64,000 nucleotides of DNA from Streptomyces sp. F001 (GCF_004187715.1 NZ_QZWF01000021.1:30886-94885); one strand, 5' to 3'; shown: positions 52,010 to 60,954, counted from the first letter of the stretch. A program made the numbers and translations. The notes: generated by a model not told the origin, from the sequence alone.

Positions 52010-53386
52010 GTGAAGAAGAGTATCGGGTTCTACCCGCGTGTCCGTACCGAAGGCGGAGGTCGCGGGGTGGTTTCCCAGGCCGGCGGGGTGCTGCTGGTGG
52101 AGACGGTCCGCAAAACCCGCCTGGATCAGGCGATATCGGCGGCGTTGGCGCCGTGGCGCAAGCCGCGGGCGGTGCATGATCCGGGCAAGATCCTGCTGGA
52201 TGTGGCGCTCGCGGTCGCGCTGGGCGGAGACTGCCTGGCAGACGTGGGCACGCTGCGGGCCGAACCGGCAGTGTTCGGGCCGGTGGCCTCCGATCCGACG
52301 GTGTCCCGGCTGATCGACACGCTGGCAGCGGGCGGGAAGCGTGCGCTGACCGCACTGCGCCAGGCCCGCGCTCAAGTCCGCGCAGATGTATGGACGTTGG
52401 CCGGCGACGCGGCTCCGGACGCGGCCGGACAGGTGGTCGTGGACCTGGACGGGGTGCTGGTCATCGCGCATTCCGAGAAACAGGATGCGGCCGCGACCTG
52501 GAAGAAGACCTTCGGGCACCACCCGCTGATGGGGTTCGTCGACCACGGCCGGGGCGGGTCCGGGGAACCGGTGGCCGCCCTGCTGCGGCCCGGGAAAGCG
52601 GGCAGCAACACCGCCGCCGACCACATCGAAGCCGCCCGGCTCGCGCTGGCGCAGCTGCCCAAGAAGTACCGGCGCGGACGGCGGACGCTGATCCGCACCG
52701 ACTCCGGCGGGGGCACCCACGAGTTCGTCGACTGGCTGTCCGCCCGCGGCCGGTGGCTTTCGTACTCGGTCGGCATGACCATCACCGACGCCATCCACGC
52801 CGCTGTCTTGAAGGTCCCGGCATCGGCCTGGACGCCGGCCGTCGAGCCCGACGGAGAGGTCCGCGACGGCGCCTGGGCCGCCGAGCTCGACGGAGACTGC
52901 CTCAAGGGCTGGCCGAAGGGGATGCGCCTGATCATCCGCAAGGAACGGCCGCACCCCGGCGCCCAGTTGCGCCTGACCGACGCCGACGGGATGCGCCTGA
53001 CCTGCTTCGCCACCAACACCAAAAACACCCCGATCGCCGAGCTGGAGCTGCGCCACCGCCAGCGGGCCCGCGCCGAGGACCGCATCCGCGCCGCCCGCGC
53101 CACCGGCCTGCGCAACCTCCCCCTGCACGACGCCGCACAGAACCAGATCTGGCTGGAGATCGTCCAGATCGCCCTCGACCTGCTCGCCTGGATGCCGATG
53201 CTCGCCCTCACCGGCCAAGCCCGCCGGTGGGAACCCCGCCGCCTGCGGCTGCGGCTGTTCTCCGCGGCCGCTCAGCTTGTCACCACCGGACGCCGCCGCA
53301 TCCTCCGCCTCGCCAGGCACTGGCCCTGGACCGGCCTGATCACCGAAGCCCTGCAACGACTCGCAGCCCTGCCGAACCCCGGCTGA
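52010..53386 (+). CDS. IS1380-family transposase
   Basis: 458 aa from GTG 52010. DDE residues lie in VVVDLDGVLVIAHSEKQDA, LIRTDSGGGTHEFVDWLSAR and QNQIWLEIVQIALDLLAWMP. The N-terminus VKKSIGFYPRV and the HDPGKILLDVALAVALGGDC block are typical of actinomycete IS1380 members. Full length, no frameshift; the element may be active. AGGAAAG lies upstream. Confidence 0.92.
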   Translation: MKKSIGFYPRVRTEGGGRGVVSQAGGVLLVETVRKTRLDQAISAALAPWRKPRAVHDPGKILLDVALAVALGGDCLADVGTLRAEPAVFGPVASDPTVSRLIDTLAAGGKRALTALRQARAQVRADVWTLAGDAAPDAAGQVVVDLDGVLVIAHSEKQDAAATWKKTFGHHPLMGFVDHGRGGSGEPVAALLRPGKAGSNTAADHIEAARLALAQLPKKYRRGRRTLIRTDSGGGTHEFVDWLSARGRWLSYSVGMTITDAIHAAVLKVPASAWTPAVEPDGEVRDGAWAAELDGDCLKGWPKGMRLIIRKERPHPGAQLRLTDADGMRLTCFATNTKNTPIAELELRHRQRARAEDRIRAARATGLRNLPLHDAAQNQIWLEIVQIALDLLAWMPMLALTGQARRWEPRRLRLRLFSAAAQLVTTGRRRILRLARHWPWTGLITEALQRLAALPNPG

Positions 53387-53515
53387 CCAGCAACTTCCCC
53401 ACCCCTACGAGCAGCACCACCCGACCGGAGCCGTGGAACCCGGCGCCCACCCGACGCGACAGCCGGGCCGCCAACCTGCCCACCTGCAGAAATAACCGCC
53501 CCGACCGAGCCGAAA

Positions 53516-53541
53516 GGGTCCGTCAGCAAGCTGACGGACCC
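53516..53541. terminator. IS1380 3' hairpin
   Basis: Perfect 12-bp arms GGGTCCGTCAGC (53516-53527) and GCTGACGGACCC (53530-53541) with a 2-nt loop, inside the right end of the IS. It could stop transposase readthrough. Confidence 0.7.
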
Positions 53542-53564
53542 TCATGCAAGATCGAGGCTAGGTA

Positions 53565-54433
53565 AGGGCTGTCCCGTAACTGCTGGTCACGGGTGAGATG
53601 ATCTTGATGTGTCTGGTGTGATCACGGCGTCGGAGCCGTCCTGGATAGCCCCGTTCACCGGGCTGAGCTCGCGTCAGTTCGGCAAACTGGTCACCGCGTT
53701 GCGGCGGGAGGGCGCGGACCCGGTGCGCAAGGGCCGACCCTGGAGTCTGCCACTGGAGGACCGGGTCCTGCTGGTCGCCGCATACTGGCGCACCAACCTC
53801 ACCCTGCGCCAACTCGCCCCGCTGTTCGGGGTGTCGAAGTCGGCGGCCGACCGCATCATCAACCACCTCGGGCCCTCGCTCGCGCTCCAGCAGCGCAAGC
53901 GGTTCCGCAAGGACACCGTGCTGATCGTGGACGGAACCCTGGTCCCGACCCGCGACCACACCGTCGCCGAGCAGTCGAAGAACTACCGGTACTCGACCAA
54001 CCACCAGGTCGTCATCGACGCCGACACCCGGCTCGTCGTCGCCGTCGGCCGGCCGCTGCCCGGCAACCGCAATGACTGCAAGGCATGGGAGCTGTCCGGC
54101 GCCAAAGCCGCCGTCGGCAAGACCACGGTCATCGCGGACGGCGGCTACCGGGGCACAGGCCTGGTCATCCCGCACCGCCGCGACAAAGGCCAGGCCGAAC
54201 TCCCAGCCTGGAAGGAGGAGCACAACACCTCCCACCGCAAAGTCCGCGCCCGCGTCGAGCACGTCTTCGCCCGAATGAAGAGCTGGAAGATCCTCCGCGA
54301 CTGCCGCCTGAAAGGCGACGGCGTCCACCACGCCATGCTCGGCATCGCCCGCCTGCACAACCTCGTCCTTGCCGGGTGATACAGAAACCAGCACGCCACC
54401 AGGCACGTCAAAGATCATTTACGGGACAGCCCT
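53565..54433. mobile_element. IS5-family insertion sequence
   Basis: 869 bp with perfect 15-bp terminal repeats AGGGCTGTCCCGTAA (53565-53579) and its complement (54419-54433), flanked by TA on both sides (53563-53564, 54434-54435), the expected target duplication. It inserted one base beyond the IS1380 right end. Confidence 0.9.
53609..54379 (+). CDS. IS5-family transposase (DDE_Tnp_4 / HARBI-like)
   Basis: 256 aa from GTG 53609. N-terminal helical domain (LSSRQFGKLVTALRREGADP, HTH LTLRQLAPLFGVSKSAADRI), DDE catalytic residues in LIVDGTLVPTRD, VIADGGYRGTG and RARVEHVFARMKSWKILRDC. Full length and in one frame, so probably functional. Confidence 0.92.
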   Translation: MSGVITASEPSWIAPFTGLSSRQFGKLVTALRREGADPVRKGRPWSLPLEDRVLLVAAYWRTNLTLRQLAPLFGVSKSAADRIINHLGPSLALQQRKRFRKDTVLIVDGTLVPTRDHTVAEQSKNYRYSTNHQVVIDADTRLVVAVGRPLPGNRNDCKAWELSGAKAAVGKTTVIADGGYRGTGLVIPHRRDKGQAELPAWKEEHNTSHRKVRARVEHVFARMKSWKILRDCRLKGDGVHHAMLGIARLHNLVLAG

Positions 54434-54651
54434 TAGGAAAAGAATCCACCAATTAGCGCACCAATTAAAGCGACGGCAAATCCAATTAGAACAATGCGGC
54501 GATCTTCGCTGTGCTGCGATGAAGAAGTGTTGAGGGCTGTGGTGCTGGTGTTCGAGTTGCCCCTTACCTGCCTGGTGCCGGGGTCTCCGTCATCGTCACC
54601 CGCAGGTGCTATGTCAGGAACCGGGGTGCTGTCATCGCCCTGGGATGTCAC
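54433..54651 (-). CDS. Small tail-anchored membrane ORF trapped between two IS elements
   Basis: 72 aa from GTG 54651: a hydrophilic Ser/Asp-rich N-terminus and a C-terminal TM (RRIVLIGFAVALIGALIGGF). The codons are A/T-richer than anywhere else nearby. The stop TAA is made from the last base of IS5 plus the duplicated TA, and IS630 sits 8 bp upstream of the start, so both its natural end and its promoter are lost. Probably a truncated resident of the island. Confidence 0.5.
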   Translation of the reverse strand: MTSQGDDSTPVPDIAPAGDDDGDPGTRQVRGNSNTSTTALNTSSSQHSEDRRIVLIGFAVALIGALIGGFFS

Positions 54652-54657
54652 GGCCAG

Positions 54658-55746
54658 CTAGTGTCCTGAGTCGTTAATTCGTGTGCAGTATGCGGCGAGG
54701 GTGTCGAGGATGTCGTCGGCGGTCTTCGTCCAGACGAACGGCTTGGGGTTCTTGTTCCACTCGTTGATCCAGCCGCGGATGTCCCGTTCGAGTTCGACGA
54801 CGCTGCGGTGGGCCGAGCGCCGGAGTTTGCGGCAGGTCAGCTCGGCGAACCAGCGCTCGACGAGGTTGAGCCAGGACGCCGAGGTCGGGGTGAAGTGCAG
54901 ATGGAAGCGGGGGTGCCGAAGCAGCCACTTCTTGACCGGCTCGGTCTTGTGGGTGGCGTAGTTGTCCAAGACCAGGTGGAGTTCGAGGTCCTTGGGGACG
55001 GCTGCGTCGATGACCTTCAGGAAGCGGAGGAACTCCTGGTGGCGGTGGCGGCGGTAGTGCTGGGCTATGACCGAGCCGGAGGCGATGTCCAGGGCGGCGA
55101 ACAGGCTGGTCGTGCCGTGCCGGACGTAGTCGTGCGTCATCTTCGCCGGCGTGGTTGGCGCCATCGGCAGCACCGGCTGGGTCCGGTCCAGGGCCTGTAT
55201 CTGCGACTTCTCGTCCACCGCCAGGACCAGGGCGTTCTCCGGCGGGGACAGGTAAATACCCACCACGTCACGGACCTTGGTCACGAACTGCGGGTCGGTC
55301 GACAGCTTCCAGGTCTCCACGATGTGCAGCTTGAGGCCGAACGTCCGCCAGATCCGTGAGACAGCCGATTGCGACATGCCCGCAGCCTCGGCCATGGAAC
55401 GCGTCGACCAGTGTGAATCACCCGTCGGCGGCACCTGGCCGAGCGTCCTGGCGACCAGTGCCTCGACCTGCTCGTCCGTGATCTTCCGCGGCGCCCCCGA
55501 ACGCGGCCGGTCAACCAGACCCTCCAGCCGCTCCGCGGCGAACCGGGACCGCCACTTACGCACCGTCTCCCTCGAGACGCCCAGGTCATCCGCGACCCGC
55601 GCGTTCGACAGGCCCTCCGCGCACGCCAGCACGATCCTCGACCGCAGCACCAGCGCCTGAGGGGCGGTCTGCTTGCGCAACCAGCCCCGCAGCACCCGGC
55701 GTTCGCGATCGGACAACTCCAACGGCAACGGCTTCGGACCAGGCAC
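54658..55746 (-). CDS. IS630-family transposase
   Basis: 362 aa. N-terminal HTH (LSNARVADDLGVSRETVRKW), linker PRSGAPRKITDEQVEALVAR, and DDE catalytic core: LVLAVDEKSQIQALDRTQP, HLVLDNYATHKTEPVKKWLL, TPTSASWLNLVERWFAELTC (final Glu). Complete. The frame runs through the inverted repeat and ends at TAG, formed by the target TA plus the first flanking base. Confidence 0.93.
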   Translation of the reverse strand: MPGPKPLPLELSDRERRVLRGWLRKQTAPQALVLRSRIVLACAEGLSNARVADDLGVSRETVRKWRSRFAAERLEGLVDRPRSGAPRKITDEQVEALVARTLGQVPPTGDSHWSTRSMAEAAGMSQSAVSRIWRTFGLKLHIVETWKLSTDPQFVTKVRDVVGIYLSPPENALVLAVDEKSQIQALDRTQPVLPMAPTTPAKMTHDYVRHGTTSLFAALDIASGSVIAQHYRRHRHQEFLRFLKVIDAAVPKDLELHLVLDNYATHKTEPVKKWLLRHPRFHLHFTPTSASWLNLVERWFAELTCRKLRRSAHRSVVELERDIRGWINEWNKNPKPFVWTKTADDILDTLAAYCTRINDSGH

Positions 55747-55789
55747 CGCCCCACCCTACAACCGCAAGCGAACTAACGACTCAGGACAC
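54661..55789. mobile_element. IS630-family insertion sequence
   Basis: 1,129 bp with perfect 16-bp ends GTGTCCTGAGTCGTTA (54661-54676) and its complement (55774-55789), flanked by TA duplications at 54659-54660 and 55790-55791, the family target site. Confidence 0.93.
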
Positions 55790-55937
55790 TAGTGTAGGGC
55801 GCGTTGACGCATGTTCTGGCCGTGTTTGGCCAAGGTCCGGCCGGAGCGGCTCTCTGTAGGTCAGCGGATCCAGGCAGCCTGGGCAGCTTATGGACCCGTC
55901 TGTGAGAAATTGTGAGACGAATGCCTAGAAATGATCA

Positions 55938-55972
55938 AGGGCCTCGTCTCACATGATGTGATCCAAGGCCCT
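55938..55972 (-). terminator. Hairpin downstream of tRNA-Pro
   Basis: Arms AGGGCCT (55938-55944) and AGGCCCT (55966-55972), about 28 bp beyond the tRNA 3' end in its direction of transcription. Likely tRNA terminator, or part of the element attachment arm. Confidence 0.45.
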
Positions 55973-55998
55973 GACCTGCGATGACAGTCCATCGAACT

Positions 55999-56073
<75 letters not shown>

Positions 56074-56115
56074 GTGCCCGTACCCGCGGCGGCCGCGTGA
56101 ACGTGCAGGTAAACC

Positions 56116-57630
56116 CTACCTCATGCACGTGACAGCCCCGGGACGGCACGGATCGGGCGTGCCACTGCCTGCGTGGGCGTCAGCCTCGCGCGGCAGGTGT
56201 GGCGGGCTGCGGTGCGGTGTCCGGTGCGTCGTCGGCCGAGCGGGCCGGGACGGCCGGGCGGCCGGGGCGGCGGGCGGGACGAGGAGTGCGGCGAGGGCCG
56301 CGGCGAGGCAGAGGACGGCCAGCAGGGCGAAGCCGTGCGTGTAGCCGGAGTCGTAGGGCAGGCCCGAGGGCTGGAGGTGGCCGGTGACCAGGACGCTGGT
56401 CACCGCGGCGCCGATGGATCCGCCGATGGTGCGGATGTTGGCGTTCATGCCGGTGGCCGCACCGGTCTGCGCCGCCGGGACGCTGCCCACGATCAGGTTG
56501 GCCATGGCCGCGAAGGCGAGCCCGATGCCGAGGCCGAACACGCCTGCCACGAAGGCGACCTGCCAGGGCCGGTCGTGCCACAGGGCGAGGAAGCCGCAGG
56601 CGACGGCGCCGAGCGCGGCGCCGGTGGTGAGGAGCGTCTTGGCGCCCAGCACCGGCTCCAGCCGGCCGCTCAGCACGCCCGAGAGGAACATCGCGACCAG
56701 CATCGGCAGCATGAGCAGCCCGGCCTCGGTGACGCTCGCGCCGAAGCCGTACCCCGCGGAGGCGGGTGTCTGCACGAACCCGGGGAGGAAGGACCAGATC
56801 GCGTACATGCCCGCGCCGAACAGCAGCGCGGCGGTGTTGGTGGTCCACACCGCGGGCAGCCGCATGACCCGCAGGTCGATCAGCGGGGTGCGGGAGCGGG
56901 CCTCGGCCAGCAGCCACAGCGCGAACAGGGCGACGGCAGCGGCGAACAGGCCGATGACGCGGGCCGAGCCCCAGCCCCACTGGCCCGCCTGGCTGAGCGG
57001 CAGCAGCAACGCCACCAGCCAGGCCGACAGCAGCGCGGCGCCGAGCCAACTGACGTTCCCTTCGGCCCGGTTGGGCGATTCGGGCACGTACCGCAGGGCG
57101 ATGAGCGTGGTGAGTGCGACGATCGCGACGGGGATCCAGAACAGCCAGCGGTAGTCGAGCGCGGAGACGATCGGTCCGGCCGCGACGATGCCGACGCCAC
57201 CGCCCGCGGCGATCACCGCGGACAGGTTGCTGATGCTGCCGCTGACCTGCGCCGGGGCGAACTCGTCCCGGATGATGCCGAAGGACAGCGGGAACAGGGC
57301 TCCCCCGACGCCCTGGACGACGCGGGCGACGATCAGCACGCCGATGCTCGGCGCGAGCGCGGCGAGCAGACAGCCGGCCAGCACCGTCAGCAGGACGGCG
57401 ACGAGGGTGCGCTTCTTGCCGATCAGGTCGCCGACGCGGCCGAGGATCGGAGTGAACACCGAGGCCGACAGCAGATAGGCCGTCATCACCCAGGTCGCGG
57501 TGGACTGCGAGGTGTGCAGGGCGTGCTGGACCGTCGGCAGGGCGGGCGCGATCAGCGACTGGAGCATGGCGAAGACGCCGGCACCGGTCGCGAGGACCGC
57601 GAAGGTGAGACGGGTGGACTTGCGGGGCAT
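56116..57630 (-). CDS. MFS multidrug exporter, DHA2 (EmrB/QacA) family
   Basis: 504 aa, 14 TMs. Motif A: GRVGDLIGKKRTL; motif region RVVQGVGGALFPLSFGIIRD; TM5 motif C-like GGGVGIVAAGPIVSALDYRW. The C-terminal tail is Pro/His/Arg-rich and ends 43 bp from the tRNA. Exports drugs or antibiotics by proton antiport; substrate unknown. Divergent from a TetR gene with twin GGAGG-N4-CCTCC operators over its promoter. Confidence 0.9.
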   Translation of the reverse strand: MPRKSTRLTFAVLATGAGVFAMLQSLIAPALPTVQHALHTSQSTATWVMTAYLLSASVFTPILGRVGDLIGKKRTLVAVLLTVLAGCLLAALAPSIGVLIVARVVQGVGGALFPLSFGIIRDEFAPAQVSGSISNLSAVIAAGGGVGIVAAGPIVSALDYRWLFWIPVAIVALTTLIALRYVPESPNRAEGNVSWLGAALLSAWLVALLLPLSQAGQWGWGSARVIGLFAAAVALFALWLLAEARSRTPLIDLRVMRLPAVWTTNTAALLFGAGMYAIWSFLPGFVQTPASAGYGFGASVTEAGLLMLPMLVAMFLSGVLSGRLEPVLGAKTLLTTGAALGAVACGFLALWHDRPWQVAFVAGVFGLGIGLAFAAMANLIVGSVPAAQTGAATGMNANIRTIGGSIGAAVTSVLVTGHLQPSGLPYDSGYTHGFALLAVLCLAAALAALLVPPAAPAARPSRPARPTTHRTPHRSPPHLPREADAHAGSGTPDPCRPGAVTCMR

Positions 57631-57876
57631 GAAAGGCCTCTCCGGACAGGACAGGTGCGGCCGAGGTCATCCGGCGCGGACGTACGGACGGGCGCGCTGC
57701 GGGGCAGCGTCGGGCACGCCGACGGCCGCGGGGAGCGGTCGCGGAGGGGTGTGGCGTAGGGGACGGGCGGTGCACTCGGGTGCAGGGCCCGTGGCAGGGT
57801 CGATACGGGGTGTCGTCGCGTCGTGGATGCGTGCGGCCGCACGCATCCACGGCACAGACACCCGCACTGCTAAAAT

Positions 57877-57912
57877 GGAGGTACTCCTCCACTGTAGCGG
57901 AGGCTTACCTCC
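57877..57912. promoter_or_regulatory. Twin TetR operators
   Basis: GGAGG-TACT-CCTCC (57877-57890) and GGAGG-CTTA-CCTCC (57899-57912), identical arms, centres 22 bp apart (two helical turns). They overlap the exporter promoter and lie 34 bp before tetR. Confidence 0.8.
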
Positions 57913-57919
57913 GGTTCAA
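57891..57919 (-). promoter_or_regulatory. Exporter promoter
   Basis: Minus strand -35 TTGAAC (57914-57919), 17-bp spacer, -10 TACAGT (57891-57896). The spacer contains operator 2 and operator 1 begins at the -10 edge, so TetR binding would exclude the polymerase. The leader to the ATG at 57630 would be about 250 nt, unusually long, with no obvious gene in it. Confidence 0.6.
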
Positions 57920-57945
57920 TCCCGTCCGGCCCCAGGGAGGCAGTA

Positions 57946-58524
57946 ATGACGGCCCAGACGTTTCCCGTGAGCGAGATCGTGGCGTCCCGGCGGCCGCACC
58001 GGAAGGACGCCGCCCGCAACTACGACGCCCTGCTGGCCGCCGCGCGCGAGGCGTTCGCCGAGCACGGCGCGGATGCCTCCCTGGAGGACATCGCCCGTCG
58101 CGCGGGCGTCGGTATCGGCACGCTCTACCGGAACTTCCCGACCCGTCGGCATCTGTTCGAGAGCGTGTACGCGGGCGAGGTGGACGACCTGTGCCAGGTC
58201 GCCCAGGAGGTCGCGGACCAGGAACCGTGGGAGGCGCTCACGGCCTGGCTGCACCGGTTCACCGGCTACATGGTGACCAAGCGGGCGGTCCGCGAGGCGC
58301 TCAACGACGAGTCGGACATCTTCCTGACCTGCCGGGAGTCGATGTACGCGGCCGGCACGCCGCTGTTCGAGCGGGCGCAGCAGGCAGGGGTGGCGCGCAA
58401 GGACATGGACTTCGGGGACCTGCTGCGCATGGTCGCGGGCATCACCTCGACGAACTTCGTCGACGACGCCCAGCGCGACCGCGTCCTGTCCGTCGCGCTG
58501 GACGGCGTGCGCGCCGCGCGCTGA
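57946..58524 (+). CDS. TetR-family repressor of the DHA2 exporter
   Basis: 192 aa, RBS AGGGAGG. HTH: LLAAAREAFAEHGADASLED, IARRAGVGIGTLYRNFPTRR. The C-terminal domain (TAWLHRFTGYMVTKRAVREA) is the SbtR/TetR_C type typical of drug-responsive regulators. It probably binds the twin dyads in the 315-bp gap and controls exporter and itself. Confidence 0.9.
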   Translation: MTAQTFPVSEIVASRRPHRKDAARNYDALLAAAREAFAEHGADASLEDIARRAGVGIGTLYRNFPTRRHLFESVYAGEVDDLCQVAQEVADQEPWEALTAWLHRFTGYMVTKRAVREALNDESDIFLTCRESMYAAGTPLFERAQQAGVARKDMDFGDLLRMVAGITSTNFVDDAQRDRVLSVALDGVRAAR

Positions 58525-58532
58525 GGGCATCA

Positions 58533-59225
58533 CTACCTGCCCACCGCCTCCTTGCGCAGCAGGTCCAGGAACGTGGGGGTGTCCTGCGTCGTGCGTACGT
58601 CGACACAGGCGCGCACGTGGCGGTTCTCGACCGCGTGGTGCAGCAGCGCGTGGGCGAGGTCGGCGCGGGCGGTGTACCGGCCGGGCAGCCGTGCCGTGCC
58701 GACCTGGTAGTCGCTGACCGTCTCCGTGTCGAACAGGCCGCCGGGGCGGATGACCGTCCACGCGTGGTCGGACTCGCGTACGACGTCCTCCATGCGGCGC
58801 ATGTCGGCGTAGACCGTGCGGCCGAGGAAGCGGACGACCGCCGGTTCCAGCAGCCTGCGGAAGAGGAAGCCTTCACCAGGTGCCGCCGTGTCGAAGAGGA
58901 CGGTCGAGGTCACGGCCACCAGGCGTCGCACGTTGTGCTTGGTCATGGCCTGCGCGATGTGGGTGATGCCGACGGAGTACACCGTGACGGGACGGCGGCC
59001 GTACGGCACGCCGAGTGCGGAGATCACCGCGTCCTGTCCGGCCACGGCCGGTTCGACCGCCGCCGGATCGAGTACGTCCGCGCCGACGACGCGCAGCCCG
59101 GGGCCGGTGACCGGGAAGGCGTCGGGGCGGCGGGTGACGGCAGTGACCGAGTGTCCTGCGGCGAGGGCCTGTCGGGTGGTCTGCCGTCCGGTGGGGCCGT
59201 TCGCGCCGAAGATGACGATGTTCAC
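58533..59225 (-). CDS. NAD(P)H-binding SDR-type (NmrA/atypical) protein
   Basis: 230 aa from GTG 59225 (SD GAGGGG). Rossmann start MNIVIFGANGPTGRQTTRQA with the GxxGxxG loop, QDAVISALGVPYGRRPVTVY, VRRLVAVTSTVLFD and WTVIRPGGLFDTETVSDYQV. The YxxxK motif is missing, as in NAD(P)-binding redox sensors and biliverdin-reductase-like proteins. Convergent with tetR (8-bp gap). Function unknown; flavin or quinone reductase-like or regulatory. Confidence 0.82.
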   Translation of the reverse strand: MNIVIFGANGPTGRQTTRQALAAGHSVTAVTRRPDAFPVTGPGLRVVGADVLDPAAVEPAVAGQDAVISALGVPYGRRPVTVYSVGITHIAQAMTKHNVRRLVAVTSTVLFDTAAPGEGFLFRRLLEPAVVRFLGRTVYADMRRMEDVVRESDHAWTVIRPGGLFDTETVSDYQVGTARLPGRYTARADLAHALLHHAVENRHVRACVDVRTTQDTPTFLDLLRKEAVGR

Positions 59226-59395
59226 TGGTTTTCCCCTCGTGCGTGTGGGTTTCCGCCAGTTGTGAGGGCGTGGGCGGCCGGGAGTGTGACATCGCCGGGC
59301 GCGCCGTAAGGGTTCCGTCATCTCCTGACCGTGGCGGTCCGGCCGTGCGCACGGCTTGAATGGATCTTCCGGAGAACGGAACGGGAGGAGACGCC

Positions 59396-59935
59396 GTGGG
59401 GCGTATGGGCAGGGTGTTCTTGGTGGCGCTGGTGCCGGCCGTGGCGCTGGTCGGGGTGGGGCTGTACTGGTTCCAGCCGTGGAAGCTGTGGCAGGACGAG
59501 ACCGTGCAGGAGGCGCTGCCCGCGGCGACGGGGACACCGGCGCCCGCGCCGAGCACCTCGGCCTCGCCGGAACCGGCGGGCCCGGTGACGGTGGCGCGCG
59601 GTGAGCTGATCAGTCACGAGCACGCCACGTCCGGCACGGTGACGCTGCTGCGGCTTGCGGACGGCTCCCACGTGCTGCGCTTGGAGGACCTCGACACCAG
59701 CAACGGTCCGGATCTGCGGGTGTGGCTGACGGACGCGCCGGTGAAGGAGGGCCAGGCGGGCTGGCATGTGTTCGACGACGGTGCGTACGAAAGCCTGGGG
59801 CGGCTCAAGGGGAACAGGGGCGACCAGAACTACGCCGTTCCTGCCGGCGTGGACCCGGCCGCCTTCACGAGCGTGAGCATCTGGTGCGACCGGTTCGACG
59901 TGTCGTTCGGGGCGGCGGAGCTGGCTCCCGCATGA
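59396..59935 (+). CDS. DM13-domain protein, membrane-anchored
   Basis: 179 aa from GTG 59396 (RBS GGGAGGAG). N-terminal TM (VFLVALVPAVALVGVGLYWF), a Pro/Ala/Ser linker, then the DM13 domain: ARGELISHEHATSGTVTLLR, LRLEDLDTSNGPDLRVWLTD, LKGNRGDQNYAVPAGVDPAA, VSIWCDRFDVSFGAAEL with the single conserved Cys. DM13 is proposed to act in redox or adhesion at the surface. The domain faces outside. Confidence 0.88.
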   Translation: MGRMGRVFLVALVPAVALVGVGLYWFQPWKLWQDETVQEALPAATGTPAPAPSTSASPEPAGPVTVARGELISHEHATSGTVTLLRLADGSHVLRLEDLDTSNGPDLRVWLTDAPVKEGQAGWHVFDDGAYESLGRLKGNRGDQNYAVPAGVDPAAFTSVSIWCDRFDVSFGAAELAPA

Positions 59936-60099
59936 GCGCAATGCCGGACTACGGCGGGGCGCCCGCCGCACCGGGCGCCCCTGGGGCCGTCACCGCGGGA
60001 CAGCCGTCGTCCGCTGTGCGGCGGCTGTCTCCACGGCCATCGCCGTACCGAGCAGCCGCGTGAGCGCGAGCTGTTCGGCCTGCGTGGCCGTGCCCAGGC

Positions 60100-60954
60100 T
60101 CAGCCGGGGCGGTACAGCGCGGCGAGCAGTTCGATCACGGCCTGGGTGGCGGGGTGCGGGTCGTCGCGCCACCAGATCAGCCGTACGGCGACCGGTTCGG
60201 CGTCGCGCACCGGCCGGTAGACGACGCCGGGGCGCCGGTACTGGTGGGCGGTGGACTCGGCGGTGACGCCGATGCACCGGCCGGTGGCGATCACGGTGAG
60301 CCAGTCGTCGACGTCGTGGGTCTCCTCGGTGTCCGGGCGGGCGTCCGGCGGCCACAGCTCGGGCGTGGTGGTGCCGGTGCGACGGTCGATCAGCAGCCTG
60401 CGCCCGGCAAGCTCGGCCAGCCGCACGGAGCGGCGGCGGGCCAGCGGATCGTCGGCGGCCAGCGCGCACAGCCGCCGCTCCAGGCCCACGATGGCGGAGT
60501 CGAAGCGCCGCTCGTCCAGCGCCCAGCGCACCACCGCGAGATCGCACCTGCCCTCCATCAGCCCGGCCGTGGGCGAGTTGGCCCGCACCAGATGCAGCTC
60601 CGTCTCCGGATGCGCGGCGCTCCACCGGCGCTGGAAGGGCAGAGTGTGCCGGCCGAGGGCCGCCCAGGCGTAGCCGACCCGCAGCCGGACGTGCCCGGAG
60701 GTGGCCTCGCCCACGAGGTCGTCGACCTCCGCGAGCACCCGCCGGGCGTGTGCCACCACCCGCAGCCCGGTGACCGTCGGCGCCACCGCGCGGGACGTGC
60801 GCCGCAACAGCCGTACGCCCAGGGCGCGTTCGAGCGAGGCCAGGGTGCGGGAGACGGCCGCCTGGGAGACGCCGAGGGCGTGCGCCGCGTCGGTGAAGGT
60901 GCCCTCGTCGACAATCGCGACGAGACAGCGCAGTTGCCGCAGTTCCACATCCAT
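60100..60954 (-). CDS. LysR-family transcriptional regulator
   Basis: 284 aa from ATG 60954. HTH: LRQLRCLVAIVDEGTFTDAA, HALGVSQAAVSRTLASLERA. The C-terminal effector domain is slightly short (family usually about 300). A TATACG -10-like box at 60963-60968 would give a near-leaderless mRNA, which favours this start over the upstream ATG at 60996. Divergent from the EamA exporter it likely controls; TTGCGCAA (60989-60996) in the gap is a candidate site. Confidence 0.88.
   Translation of the reverse strand: MDVELRQLRCLVAIVDEGTFTDAAHALGVSQAAVSRTLASLERALGVRLLRRTSRAVAPTVTGLRVVAHARRVLAEVDDLVGEATSGHVRLRVGYAWAALGRHTLPFQRRWSAAHPETELHLVRANSPTAGLMEGRCDLAVVRWALDERRFDSAIVGLERRLCALAADDPLARRRSVRLAELAGRRLLIDRRTGTTTPELWPPDARPDTEETHDVDDWLTVIATGRCIGVTAESTAHQYRRPGVVYRPVRDAEPVAVRLIWWRDDPHPATQAVIELLAALYRPG

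Larger units (their letters stand above)
51885..53561. mobile_element. IS1380-family insertion sequence
   Basis: 1,677 bp around one transposase gene. The ends are imperfect inverted repeats: CTAGCCTCGCGCTTTCA at 51885 and, reversed, CTAGCCTCGATCTTGCA ending at 53561 (14 of 17). No clear target duplication is visible, because the right flank is occupied by the IS5 element. Confidence 0.75.

Noticed and set aside
59936..60099. Short frames between the DM13 gene and lysR (minus-strand TQAEQLALTRLLGTAMAVET)
   Set aside because: Codon bias is suggestive but there is no start, RBS or recognised family; it may be a remnant, but I cannot support it.
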